Positions 8,512-16,966 of a stretch of DNA of 32,500 nucleotides are shown in pieces. Under the pieces are notes generated by a model. The model did no database searches and had not been told where the DNA came from. It was given only the letters and a program-made list of their open reading frames with translations. Position 1 is the first letter of the stretch; each line of letters starts with the position of its first letter. The translations under genes were made by a program, and so were the position numbers. The DNA lies in NCBI GenBank assembly GCA_016842085.1, contig JAEVEX010000045.1, positions 1 to 32,500 of the forward strand, written 5' to 3'. This stretch comes from Candidatus Thermoflexus tengchongensis (lineage in GTDB: Bacteria > Chloroflexota > Anaerolineae > Thermoflexales > Thermoflexaceae).

Positions 8512-11196
8512 ATGCGCGTCGTGAAAAGGCTACTGGAACCAGGGTTGTTCTGGATTGCCATCGGGCTCAGAGCCTGGTGGGAAGGGGTGAATCAGCCCGG
8601 CCTGCCCCGGGAGGGGGATGCCCTGCTCCATGCCTATCGCGCGCTGGAGATGGCCCGGATGTGGCGGGCGGGCATTCTGTATCCCCGGTGGGCACCGGAC
8701 CTCGCGGGCGGGGCCGGTTATCCGCTGTTTGTCTTCCACGCCCCCCTGTTCCCCTGGCTTGCTGCCGCGCTTTCCATCGGGTTGGGGCTTTCGATCGAAC
8801 AGGCGATGAAATCGGTTCTGATCATGGCTACGCTAGGGGGAAGCCTGGGGGTATATCTCCTGGCCTGGCGATGGGGGTTGAGCCCCCCCGCTGCCATGAC
8901 GGCGGGCCTTGCCTTCGGTTACATGCCGTTCCAGCTCCAGCAGAGTAACTATCCTCAATACCTTGCGATCACTCTGCTGCCCTGGCTGCTGATCAGCGTC
9001 GATGGTGCGCTGCGGAGCGGCGGTTTCGCAAAGCGCTGGTCCTTAGCCCTCACCGTGGCGCTCCTGGGGCTCAGCCATAACCTCACGGCATTGATGGGAT
9101 ATCTGCTGGCCTTCTCCTATGCCTTCGCCCTGGGGATTTCCCGGAAAGCCAGCAGGCAGAACATGCAAAAAGCGCTTGTTGCCTTTGTCCTGGGGCTGGG
9201 CATGGCCCTCCCCTATCTGGGTCCGGCCATTACCGAAATCCCGCAGGTCCACCTGGAACGCGCTCGCACCGGGGTCTATGAGGTGGTTCATCATTTCCGG
9301 AGCCTCTCCCAGCTTCTGCAGTGGCCTCCTATCCGGGATGAGCGCTGGGGGAATCGTCCCTTGATCCTGACGATTGGGTTGCATCAGGCGCTTCTGGCCT
9401 TCCCCTCCCTTGCCCTGGGATTCCCCGGACGTCGTCGGGCCCTGCGGGTTCAGGTGTGGTGGGGATGGATCACCGCACTGGCCTTGATCTTCCTGATGAC
9501 ACCCGCCTCCCACCCGCTCTGGGTTATCCTCCCGGGCCTTTCTTACATCCAGTTCCCATGGCGCTGGCTGGGTCCTGTGGGGTTGATCGTGGCGCTCCTC
9601 ATCGGCTTTTCGGTTGAAATGGTGAAACCCTCCATCCGCTGGCCTGCTGCTTTCATGGCCTCTTTTTTGCTCATCCTGGGGACCCTGGGGTTTGTCTATG
9701 AGGGCGGATCCCGTGTGTCCTTCGCCCGGGCAACCCTGGTGGATCTGCATCGTTATGAGCGGGAGCAACTTTACCCTGGCCTCACCGCGACGGGGGAGCT
9801 GTTCCCGAAATGGGTGGAAGGATGGCCGGAGCCGCCCCCGGATGTGGTCCAGGCATATGGGCGGGGCGAGGAGCCGGATCGCCTGGATCGAAGGACGCTT
9901 CCCCCTGAAGCGATGGTGCGAGCCCTTCGCCGGGGGCCCCTGGATCAGAGCTGGGAGATTCAGGTCCCCCATCGCACCCCTGTCCGCTTCGGTGTTCTCG
10001 GATACCCGGGCTGGATGGTTGCCGTGGATGGCCAGCCTGCCCCTACCTGGGTGGAGGCTCGTGCCGGATGGCTCTGGGCGGAAATCCCCGCTGGCTCCCA
10101 CCAGGTTCACCTCTGGTTCCCGGGCCGGGGGCGCTGGCGCCTCTTTGACTGCATCGCCCTGGGGATCGGGCTCGGGTGGCTGCTCTGGGGCATCTTCCGA
10201 CGCTGTCGTCGGAAGTCGCGGGATCCTTCGTGGGGGCTCTGCGCAGGGCCACCGGAACGCCATGATGAATCCCCCCATTGGGGAGCCACCGGAGTCTCTC
10301 TCATGTTCCTGCTGGCTTTTAACTTCCGTCTCCCGTATCACCTGTGGGCGATCACCCGCGTGCCGCTGGATCGCCCCCCCGGTGTCGACCTTTCCATCCA
10401 GACCGACTTTGAGGGCCGAATTCGGCTGGTAGGTTATCAGATCGATCGATGGGTTGTATCCCCCGGGGAAACTGTGCGGCTGACCCTGTGGTGGCGCCCT
10501 CTGATCGAGCTCAGGGAGGACGCGCATGCTTACGTCCATGGGATCCCGGCGGATCAACCGTTCTCGTTCGCTCAAGTGTTTCAAAGCGACCATGTTCATC
10601 CAGGCGATCTTCCCACCCGGCGATGGGATCCGGAGAAACATTACCGCGATGACCATGTGCTCAGGATCCCGCATGATCTCCTGCCCGGCCCCTATCGAAT
10701 TCGCGTGGGATTGTATGGCGGGCCGAACAACCGGCGCTGGCGGGCTGGAAACGGGAAGGACGACGGAGTGGATTTGCCGCGGGTGCTGATCGTCCGCCGA
10801 ACTGTTCAAGTCCTTCCCTCGCCGGTATCCTTTGGGGAGATGCTCCAGCTCAACGGCGTGGAAGGGCCTGTAGAGGTTCGGGCCGGTGAGCGGGTCGAAC
10901 TGTGGCTAAACTGGCGGGCTTTCAGGCCGCCGGATCGGAATTATACGCTTTTTGTTCACCTGGTGGACGAGAAGGGGCAGCTGGCCGCCCAGCAGGATCG
11001 GCTCCAGCTCACGTCCATGTGGCCGGTGGGGGAGGATGTGCCCCTGAGGGTGGAATTCCCCTCCCTTCCCCCCGGGCGTTATCGCATTCGCCTTGGATGG
11101 TATCTGTGGCCATCGATGGAGCATCTTCCGGTCCACGGCCCGATCGGAGAGAGCCCCGAATGGGAGCTCCCGCAGGAGCTCCAGGTGCATCCATGA
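8512..11196 (+). CDS. Large PTPS-related multipass membrane protein with C-terminal beta domains
   Basis: Membrane protein of 894 residues resembling the 6-pyruvoyl-tetrahydropterin synthase-related membrane family (PF10131), a GT-C-like group of unknown activity. The signature region is LYPRWAPDLAGGAGYPLFVF (about residues 61-80), after an early EGDALLHAYR acidic loop. About a dozen hydrophobic helices fill the first 400 residues and the region near 540-620. Two beta-rich modules follow at the C-terminus: DLSIQTDFEGRIRLVGYQID...GLYGG and FVHLVDEKGQLAAQQD...RIRLGWYL, likely outside the membrane. ATG 8512 is chosen because the preceding residues from GTG 8455 look non-coding; neither start has a strong ribosome site. 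The gene follows the frameshifted protein with the same module, suggesting a shared role in surface glycan assembly. Confidence 0.75.
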   Translation: MRVVKRLLEPGLFWIAIGLRAWWEGVNQPGLPREGDALLHAYRALEMARMWRAGILYPRWAPDLAGGAGYPLFVFHAPLFPWLAAALSIGLGLSIEQAMKSVLIMATLGGSLGVYLLAWRWGLSPPAAMTAGLAFGYMPFQLQQSNYPQYLAITLLPWLLISVDGALRSGGFAKRWSLALTVALLGLSHNLTALMGYLLAFSYAFALGISRKASRQNMQKALVAFVLGLGMALPYLGPAITEIPQVHLERARTGVYEVVHHFRSLSQLLQWPPIRDERWGNRPLILTIGLHQALLAFPSLALGFPGRRRALRVQVWWGWITALALIFLMTPASHPLWVILPGLSYIQFPWRWLGPVGLIVALLIGFSVEMVKPSIRWPAAFMASFLLILGTLGFVYEGGSRVSFARATLVDLHRYEREQLYPGLTATGELFPKWVEGWPEPPPDVVQAYGRGEEPDRLDRRTLPPEAMVRALRRGPLDQSWEIQVPHRTPVRFGVLGYPGWMVAVDGQPAPTWVEARAGWLWAEIPAGSHQVHLWFPGRGRWRLFDCIALGIGLGWLLWGIFRRCRRKSRDPSWGLCAGPPERHDESPHWGATGVSLMFLLAFNFRLPYHLWAITRVPLDRPPGVDLSIQTDFEGRIRLVGYQIDRWVVSPGETVRLTLWWRPLIELREDAHAYVHGIPADQPFSFAQVFQSDHVHPGDLPTRRWDPEKHYRDDHVLRIPHDLLPGPYRIRVGLYGGPNNRRWRAGNGKDDGVDLPRVLIVRRTVQVLPSPVSFGEMLQLNGVEGPVEVRAGERVELWLNWRAFRPPDRNYTLFVHLVDEKGQLAAQQDRLQLTSMWPVGEDVPLRVEFPSLPPGRYRIRLGWYLWPSMEHLPVHGPIGESPEWELPQELQVHP

Positions 11197-11266
11197 GGCA
11201 GTTCGAAGGGGAGGGCACCGAAAGCCCCTCCCTTCACCGACGTGTCCCCGGCACAAAGGAGGCCCG

Positions 11267-12043
11267 ATGCCATCTTCCCGGAAGGAGATCATGGCGGTCC
11301 TTCTCGACCTGGATGGTACCCTCTACACGGCGGAAGGCCCGATCCCGGGCGCGGTGGAGGCCGTGCGAGCCCTCCGGGCGCATGGGGTGGCCGTTCGCTT
11401 CGTCACCAATACCACGACCCGCAGCCGCCGCGCCCTGGCCGAGCGATTGACCCGGATGGGGTTCCCGGCTGCCCCGGAGGAGATCTACAGCCCGCCCTGG
11501 GCGGCCGGCCGCTTCCTGAAGGCCCGGGGCGCCCGGGCCTTCCTGCTGGTGCCTGAGGGCGCCCGGGAGGACTTCGCAGGCGTCCAGGAGGATGAGCAGC
11601 GGCCCGATTATGTGGTGGTGGGCGATCTGGGGGACGCGTGGACCTTTGATAAGCTGAACCGGGCGTTCCGGCTGATCCTGGAGCATGGCGCGGCCCTCAT
11701 CGGGCTGGGACGGACTCGCTATTATCGGGCGGCGGATGGGCTCCGGCTGGATGTGGGGCCCTTCATCGCCGCCCTCGAGGAGGCGACCGGACAGAAGGCC
11801 ATGATCTTCGGGAAGCCGGATCCCGCCTTCTTCCGGTTGATCCTCGAGGATCTCCATGTGCCGCCGGAGCAGGCCGCGATGGTGGGAGACGACATCGAGA
11901 TCGATGTCGGCGGGGCGCAATCGGTGGGGATGCGAGGCGTCCTGGTGCAAACGGGGAAGTTCCGACCGGCGGATCTGAAAGGATCCATCCGGCCGGATGC
12001 GATCCTAACTTCGGTGGCTGAGCTTCCAGCATGGCTGGGTTGA
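11267..12043 (+). CDS. HAD superfamily hydrolase, subfamily IIA (LHPP/NagD-like phosphatase)
   Basis: Cytoplasmic phosphatase of 258 residues with all four HAD motifs: DLDGT (14-18, nucleophile Asp14 and acid Asp16), TNTT (47-50), Lys183 in FGKPDP (181-186) and GDDIEID (207-213). The IIA cap lies between motifs II and III. The sequence fits the group that includes the phospholysine/phosphohistidine phosphatase LHPP and NagD; the substrate is unknown. AAAGGAGG (11255-11262) precedes ATG 11267 by 4 bp; ATG 11291 (MAVLLDLDG) is an alternative with its own GGAAGGAG box. It lies 70 bp after the membrane protein gene and ends at a strong stem-loop. Confidence 0.88.
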   Translation: MPSSRKEIMAVLLDLDGTLYTAEGPIPGAVEAVRALRAHGVAVRFVTNTTTRSRRALAERLTRMGFPAAPEEIYSPPWAAGRFLKARGARAFLLVPEGAREDFAGVQEDEQRPDYVVVGDLGDAWTFDKLNRAFRLILEHGAALIGLGRTRYYRAADGLRLDVGPFIAALEEATGQKAMIFGKPDPAFFRLILEDLHVPPEQAAMVGDDIEIDVGGAQSVGMRGVLVQTGKFRPADLKGSIRPDAILTSVAELPAWLG

Positions 12044-12067
12044 AGAACATATCGGACGAATCAGCCA

Positions 12068-12106
12068 AACATCAGGGGGGCCACCTCCAGCGGCCCCCCT
12101 GATGTT
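12068..12106. terminator. Bidirectional terminator between convergent genes
   Basis: Perfect 15-bp inverted repeat AACATCAGGGGGGCC (12068-12082) and GGCCCCCCTGATGTT (12092-12106) with a 9-nt loop. It sits between the HAD gene (+, ends 12043) and the secreted protein gene (-, ends 12124), so it can serve both. Only two T follow the stem on the plus strand and three on the minus strand. Confidence 0.7.
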
Positions 12107-12123
12107 CCCCATTATGGATCAGG

Positions 12124-13641
12124 TTACTTCCCCTTGCCCTTCCCCTGGCCCGGCGGGGTCTCCGGCCGTTTCTCCTGTCCGGGCGGGGTTTCGGGGCGCT
12201 GCTCCTGCCCGGGCTTGTTCTCGGGGCGGTTCTCCAGGCCGGGCGGCATCGCCGGCCGCTTCTCCAGGCCGGGTGGGGTCTCCGGCTTCCCACCGCCCTT
12301 CTTCGGCGGCATCGCCGGCCCGGCTTCCACGTTCTCACAGTGCGGGACGCCCATCTTCCCCTCGTTGAAGGCCGCCAGGGTCTCCGACCAGTGGACGAGG
12401 GTCTGGCCCTCCGGCGACGACGCCGGGACGCCCGGACCGTGGCTGCTGAACCAGGCGGTCGCATCGTCGATCACCGCGGCCACCTCCGCCGGCGGCGTCG
12501 CCCCGTTCGCCACGTTCAGCACCGCGGCGATGTACTGGTGGGCCAGGATGTAGTAGGCATCGCCCCGCGGCGCCGTCCAGAGGACCTCCATCCAGGTCTT
12601 CCCGCTGGAGAAGAAGGGATCACTCGGGGAATGACCCGCCGGCCAGGCGTCCGGATGAGTCTTCCAGAAGCCCTGGGTGAGCACGCACCCAACTGGGCAC
12701 GCCGGCGCCGTCAGGTGCACCACCGCCTCCGCGGTCCGGGTCTCATGGGTATCGGACTCGGTGAGGGTGGCGATGTTATGAAGCTCCGCGGTTGCGTCGC
12801 AGACGTTCTCATTCGTGATGGTTTTGTGGAAGGAGATCGATCCGGAATCGGAGAACGCCCACGGACCGGTCGCGCTGGGCGTGCAGGCGAAGCCGGTGGG
12901 GCAGTGCTCTTCATCCGTCACTGTTGCGGATGCGTCGACCTCCACGAGGGTGGGATGCTCCGGCAGCGAGAACCCGACCTTGGGTTCCGGCCCGAACGGC
13001 TCGCCGAGGTGCCCCGAGTGATTGGTGATGGTGACGATGGCGTGGTTACGATACTGGGTGACGCCGGGGAGCGGCGTGAAGGGGATCTCATAAGGATAAC
13101 AATGGGACTCGCCGGGCCCCAGGGAGGGCTTTGCGCTCACATCCACGGTCACCGTGATGAACGGCGTCCAATCGGTCACCGCGGGAGGGTTCTTGAACTC
13201 CACCACATCGGTGATCGTCAGGCCCTCCGTGGCGACGTCCCCGGTGTTGGTAACGCAGATGGTGCCCCGCACGCCGGCGATCTCCGCCTCGGCCGCCACG
13301 TGGCGGGTGGTGGTGATCGTGTAGTGCACCTCGCCCGATTGGCCCTTCGCCAGGGTGAGAGCATCCGACGTCACCGTTTTCTCAACGGACCAGTCGTAGG
13401 TGATCACATGGGTCCAGAAGCCCTCCGCCGTTTTATCCGCCTCAATGCTGGTGCCGGATTGGCCTTGCGAGGGATCCGCACGAGGGGGGATGATCTCCCG
13501 GCCTCCGGTGAGCCCCGAGACCATGGCAGCGAGGCCAGAGGAGCCGCCGCCCGCGGCCATGGCGGTGCCGAGGATCAATACCCCCAGCATGAGCAGCGCA
13601 ACAGCGACCGCGATCCCAACACGCATCCATGAGGTCCTCAT
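12124..13641 (-). CDS. Secreted beta-rich protein with repetitive Pro/Gly/Lys-rich C-terminal tail
   Basis: Exported protein of 505 residues, function unknown. An N-terminal signal sequence is clear (MRTSWMRVGIAVAVALLMLG, then TAMAAGGG as a likely cleavage area). Residues of about 65-320 form DUF11-like beta repeats with phrases such as ICVTNTGDVATEGLTITDVV, as in surface and adhesion proteins. A segment near 318-335 reads CVLTQGFWKTHPDAWP, a module seen in many secreted proteins of environmental bacteria. From about residue 440 the chain is low complexity: degenerate repeats of PPGLEKRP/PPGQEKRP type ending in GKGKGK. The start at 13641 has AAGGAGG 6 bp upstream; an upstream in-frame start at 13692 lacks one. 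An AT-rich inverted repeat lies about 70 bp upstream. No sortase motif is visible. Confidence 0.8.
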   Translation of the reverse strand: MRTSWMRVGIAVAVALLMLGVLILGTAMAAGGGSSGLAAMVSGLTGGREIIPPRADPSQGQSGTSIEADKTAEGFWTHVITYDWSVEKTVTSDALTLAKGQSGEVHYTITTTRHVAAEAEIAGVRGTICVTNTGDVATEGLTITDVVEFKNPPAVTDWTPFITVTVDVSAKPSLGPGESHCYPYEIPFTPLPGVTQYRNHAIVTITNHSGHLGEPFGPEPKVGFSLPEHPTLVEVDASATVTDEEHCPTGFACTPSATGPWAFSDSGSISFHKTITNENVCDATAELHNIATLTESDTHETRTAEAVVHLTAPACPVGCVLTQGFWKTHPDAWPAGHSPSDPFFSSGKTWMEVLWTAPRGDAYYILAHQYIAAVLNVANGATPPAEVAAVIDDATAWFSSHGPGVPASSPEGQTLVHWSETLAAFNEGKMGVPHCENVEAGPAMPPKKGGGKPETPPGLEKRPAMPPGLENRPENKPGQEQRPETPPGQEKRPETPPGQGKGKGK

Positions 13642-13712
13642 GGCTGCCTCCTTTGTCCCATTCTTCTGACCAATATACCGAAGCGATTCCACAAAAAGTT
13701 ACCGCGCGATTT

Positions 13713-13754
13713 GTATAAAATTTATAACCTCGCAAGATGTTAAAAATTTTATAC
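13713..13754. promoter_or_regulatory. AT-rich 16-bp inverted repeat, possible operator/promoter
   Basis: GTATAAAATTTATAAC (13713-13728) and GTTAAAAATTTTATAC (13739-13754) are inverted copies with one mismatch, separated by 10 bp (CTCGCAAGAT). Each arm is itself nearly palindromic and contains TATAAA-like boxes on both strands. It stands in a sharply AT-rich island of an otherwise GC-rich sequence, 72 bp upstream of the secreted protein start at 13641 (minus). A TATATT at 13668-13673 on the minus strand is a further possible -10 box. Operator function is inference. Confidence 0.45.
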
Positions 13755-13935
13755 CATTCGGGTGAGTCGATCTGGATGAGGGGGAGGATCCCTCCTCGGG
13801 CCGCTCTATAGCGGGGGATGGAAAGCGTTTGGGGGCGAGGGGGGGCGGGCCGAAGGCGCGTCCACCCACCTCCAGCAGGTGATCCTTCGGGCTTCGGGGA
13901 ATGTGCTTTAGGGCTGGGCCCCCAGGAGGAGATCC

Positions 13936-13980
13936 ACGGCGGAGCTTCGATTCCGGTGGGGGGGGCGGGGGCTCCGCCGT
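13936..13980 (-). terminator. Stem-loop downstream of the GH63-like gene
   Basis: ACGGCGGAGC (13936-13945) and GCTCCGCCGT (13971-13980) are perfect 10-bp inverted repeats around a 25-nt loop, starting 18 bp after the stop codon of the minus-strand gene. No T run follows. The rest of 13755-13997 is GC-rich with no gene that I can support. Confidence 0.35.
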
Positions 13981-13997
13981 CGCGCTTATCGGCCGCT

Positions 13998-15788
13998 TCA
14001 CGCTTCCTCGCGGCTGGCCTCGATGGCCAGCTCGATGAACACGGCGGAGGTCCACCCGAAGATCGGGGCCGCCCGGGGCGGGCGTTCCCCGGTTTCCGGA
14101 TGGTAATACTCGTAAAGATCCGGATGCCCCATCGCCAGCTCAAGGGTCCGACGCCGCAGCTCCCGGGCCAGGTCCGCGTATCCACACCGGAACAGCCCCT
14201 CGATGAACAGGCGGTTGATGTTCAGCCATGTGGGGCCGCGCCACATCTGCTCCGGGTTATAGTGCGGATCGTCCATCGCCACCGTGGGGATGGGATAGCG
14301 CGGCCAGAAGGCGCGGGGATCCGTCAAATGGGCGATCAGGCGCTCCACCATCGCAGGGGGAAGCCGGCCAGTGAGCAGCGGGTAAAGGCTCAACGGGGTC
14401 TTGATGCGGACCGGCCTTTCCCCCCGTAGGGGCCAGAACAGCCCGGCTTCTTCATCCCACATGGCCTCGATCATCCGGCGGGTCAGCGCCTCCGCCTCCG
14501 CCCGCCACCGCGCTGCGTCCTCCCGCTCCCCGATCACCTCCGCGATGCGGGCCAGATGCTCCATCTGGATCACCAGATAGGTGTTCAGATCCGGCGACTC
14601 CACCGGCACCCCCTCGTCCCACACCGGGGAGTCATCCCATCCTGAGGAATACGGATGGTTATACTGACACAGGCCATCCCGATCGTCATCGTTCCGCTCA
14701 AACCACCAGCGGTTCCAGCGCACCAGCGGTTCATAGATCTCATCCAGGAAATCCCGATCTCCGCCCATCTCATAGATCTTCCACGCGGCCCATGCCGTGA
14801 TGGGGGGCTTGGTGACGTCCGCGTCCACCGGGACGGGAAGATGGGTTACCCGCCCCTCGTCGTGGACGGCGTCGGGCACCATCCCGTCTTCCCGCTGGTG
14901 ATCCAGAACGAGGCGGATCTGATCCTCGGCGAGCTTCAGGTCCACGTAGCGATAGGCCAGGGCGTGGAAGCACGCATCCCACTGCCACACGCCCACATAG
15001 TGGATCTTGCTGGGGGTCATCCCCTCGCGGGTCATGTAATAGCGAGGGGAGATCAATCCGGCCCGCATCACCCACCAGGCGTAGTAATACTGGGGTGCCA
15101 GATCCTCGCGAACGGGCGGGGCGGCCGCGAACCAGTCGTGCCAGCGGGCCTCCGCCTCCAGGAAGACCGGGAGGGCGGGGCGGATGGCCCGATTGAACCC
15201 GAGGCGCGGCGTGATGTTCAGCAGGACCGCCGCGTCGGGCGTCGGTTCGATGATAAAGGTCACCCGGAACAGCCCGGGGCCGGCCGATTCGATCCGGTTG
15301 AGCCGCAGGCGGGCGTTGGTGGTGTAAGCCAGGTTGCGCACCCCTCGCAGAACCCCTCCCCGGCGGTCGGCCCGCGCGGTCTCCGCCTGGGCGATGAACT
15401 GGATCCCGACGGCCTCGGAAGGCAGGGCGATGTAAAGGGCCTCCGGGTCATTGAAGGTCATCCCGATGATGCCGCGGGGGGTATGGAAGAACACGGCATG
15501 GGGATAGGAGACGAAGGAAGCAGAGAGCGGCTCGCCGTCCGGGCTGAGGAACACCATGCGTTCCACAATCGGCCGGCGGTGGCGATAGTCTCCGAACTTC
15601 TCCTGTTGCTTCTCCCAGCGCTCTGCCAGCTTGATGAACAACCCCGGTACCCCGGGGCGCAGGTCCTCGGCGAACACCATCATGCGCGAAGACCGCTCGC
15701 TGAACGGCACGTGGTAGAGGTCCAGCCGGCCCTTCAGCAGGCGACAGAACGGACTCCTCGGTTCCTCCCATCCGATGGGAAAGGCCAT
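13998..15788 (-). CDS. GH63-like (alpha/alpha)6-barrel glycoside hydrolase
   Basis: Glycoside hydrolase of 596 residues related to family 63 (alpha-glucosidase, mannosylglycerate hydrolase and similar). The N-terminal about 220 residues form a beta domain; the barrel follows. Landmarks are GVWQWDACFHALAYR (about 268-282), SGWDDSPVWDEG (about 381-392, with the Asp expected as general acid), MWRGPTWLNINRL (about 520-532) and EYYHPETGE (about 559-567, with the Glu expected as base). No signal peptide is seen, so it probably acts on cytoplasmic oligosaccharides or compatible solutes. ATG 15788 is preferred over GTG 15800 because GGGAGGTGAGG ends 6 bp before it. Substrate is uncertain; mannosylglycerate or glucosylglycerate would suit a thermophile. 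Confidence 0.82.
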   Translation of the reverse strand: MAFPIGWEEPRSPFCRLLKGRLDLYHVPFSERSSRMMVFAEDLRPGVPGLFIKLAERWEKQQEKFGDYRHRRPIVERMVFLSPDGEPLSASFVSYPHAVFFHTPRGIIGMTFNDPEALYIALPSEAVGIQFIAQAETARADRRGGVLRGVRNLAYTTNARLRLNRIESAGPGLFRVTFIIEPTPDAAVLLNITPRLGFNRAIRPALPVFLEAEARWHDWFAAAPPVREDLAPQYYYAWWVMRAGLISPRYYMTREGMTPSKIHYVGVWQWDACFHALAYRYVDLKLAEDQIRLVLDHQREDGMVPDAVHDEGRVTHLPVPVDADVTKPPITAWAAWKIYEMGGDRDFLDEIYEPLVRWNRWWFERNDDDRDGLCQYNHPYSSGWDDSPVWDEGVPVESPDLNTYLVIQMEHLARIAEVIGEREDAARWRAEAEALTRRMIEAMWDEEAGLFWPLRGERPVRIKTPLSLYPLLTGRLPPAMVERLIAHLTDPRAFWPRYPIPTVAMDDPHYNPEQMWRGPTWLNINRLFIEGLFRCGYADLARELRRRTLELAMGHPDLYEYYHPETGERPPRAAPIFGWTSAVFIELAIEASREEA

Positions 15789-15928
15789 GGAAGGCCTCAC
15801 CTCCCTGGTCTGGATTCCGCAGGGCCGGGGCCCTGCGCGTCCTCCCCCGGATTATAGAAGGCTGGAGCCGGCGGTCAACTTTTCCGCGGGCGCTTCCAGG
15901 ACGGGAGATCCCTTTGGCATCCTCGGGT

Positions 15929-16966
15929 TCACAGGCTGATCCGCGTCATCCGGCGGATCACCAGGAGGCCCAGGAGAACCAGAAAGAGGATCAGGCCGAG
16001 CATCGCATAACCCGGGAGGCCGCTGGTGAAGAAGCGCATCATATAGCGTCGGTTGATGGGGAAGAGAACCAGCCACAGGAGCAGGGGAAGGGCCGTCAGG
16101 ATCTGGGCGCTGAGCCGGTAGGAAGCCGTCAGCACCCGGATCTCGTTCTGCAGGTGAACCCGCTCCCGGATTCGGGAGGCCACCTTTTCCAGGAACTCCG
16201 AAAGGTTTCCTCCCACCTGCTGGTTGATCTGGATGGCTGTGATGGCCAGCGAGAGGTCCTCGCTGGGCACCCGCTCCCGCATATGCTCCAGGGCCTCGGT
16301 GATCGAGAACCCCAGGCGCACCTCCAGCATCACCCGCCGGAACTCCTCGGCGATGGGTGGGGGGAGCTGCTGGGCGATCTCTTCGAACGCCCGGTAGAGG
16401 CTGCCGCCGGCCTGCAGGGTGCGGGAGATGAGCAGCAGCGCATCGGCCAGCTGAAGCTCCAGGCGGCGACGGCGGACCTCGCGACGGTGACGGAGGAACA
16501 GAAAGGGGAGCGCGCCTCCCATCACCATCCCCAGCAGGACGAAGCCGGGCAGGCGGTAAACCTGAAGTCCGATCCAGGCCCCCAGCGCCGCCAGCCCCAC
16601 GGTCAACCCCATCCACTCCAGGGGATGCCAGGGGAGATCGGCCTCCGCCAGCCGGCGGCGAAGCCCGCGCGTGATCCCGCGCTCCAGATCCCGGATCCGT
16701 CGTCCGGGGCCCTGGAGCGCGGTCAGGCGTCCCTGGATCCATGCCCGGACGGCCTGCAGGCGTTCCTCCACCGGATTCGGCCCGGTCTCCAGACCCCACG
16801 CCTGAGAAGCGAAGGCGAGGAACGTTTCCTCCAGGTCTCCCTCAGGGGCCAGCGAAACCCGGCCGGGCGTCTCCTCCGGCTCTTCCTCGGGAGCGAGCAG
16901 GAGCCAGGCCAGCAGGAGGCCGATGAGGCTGAACCCGATCCCCACGATCAGCATGGCGCTCGTCAT
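15929..16966 (-). CDS. Type II secretion F-domain protein (TadB/TadC-like pilus assembly)
   Basis: Inner-membrane platform protein of a Tad/Flp-type pilus, 345 residues. One N-terminal hydrophobic helix (MLIVGIGFSLIGLLLAWLLL), a cytoplasmic region rich in charge, two helices near 130-175, then the T2SSF domain with LQLADALLLISRTLQAGGSL and a long amphipathic stretch ending in RIRERVHLQNEIRVLTA, followed by two C-terminal helices. This order matches TadB/TadC. ATG 16966 overlaps the stop of the upstream gene (ATGA), so the two are translationally coupled. No TadA ATPase, TadV peptidase or pilin gene is present in the window, so the rest of the machine must be elsewhere. Confidence 0.85.
   Translation of the reverse strand: MTSAMLIVGIGFSLIGLLLAWLLLAPEEEPEETPGRVSLAPEGDLEETFLAFASQAWGLETGPNPVEERLQAVRAWIQGRLTALQGPGRRIRDLERGITRGLRRRLAEADLPWHPLEWMGLTVGLAALGAWIGLQVYRLPGFVLLGMVMGGALPFLFLRHRREVRRRRLELQLADALLLISRTLQAGGSLYRAFEEIAQQLPPPIAEEFRRVMLEVRLGFSITEALEHMRERVPSEDLSLAITAIQINQQVGGNLSEFLEKVASRIRERVHLQNEIRVLTASYRLSAQILTALPLLLWLVLFPINRRYMMRFFTSGLPGYAMLGLILFLVLLGLLVIRRMTRISL

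Noticed and set aside
9043-10809. 588-codon minus-strand open frame
   Set aside because: Antisense shadow of the large membrane protein; composition rich in His, Pro, Gln, Arg and no recognisable motif.
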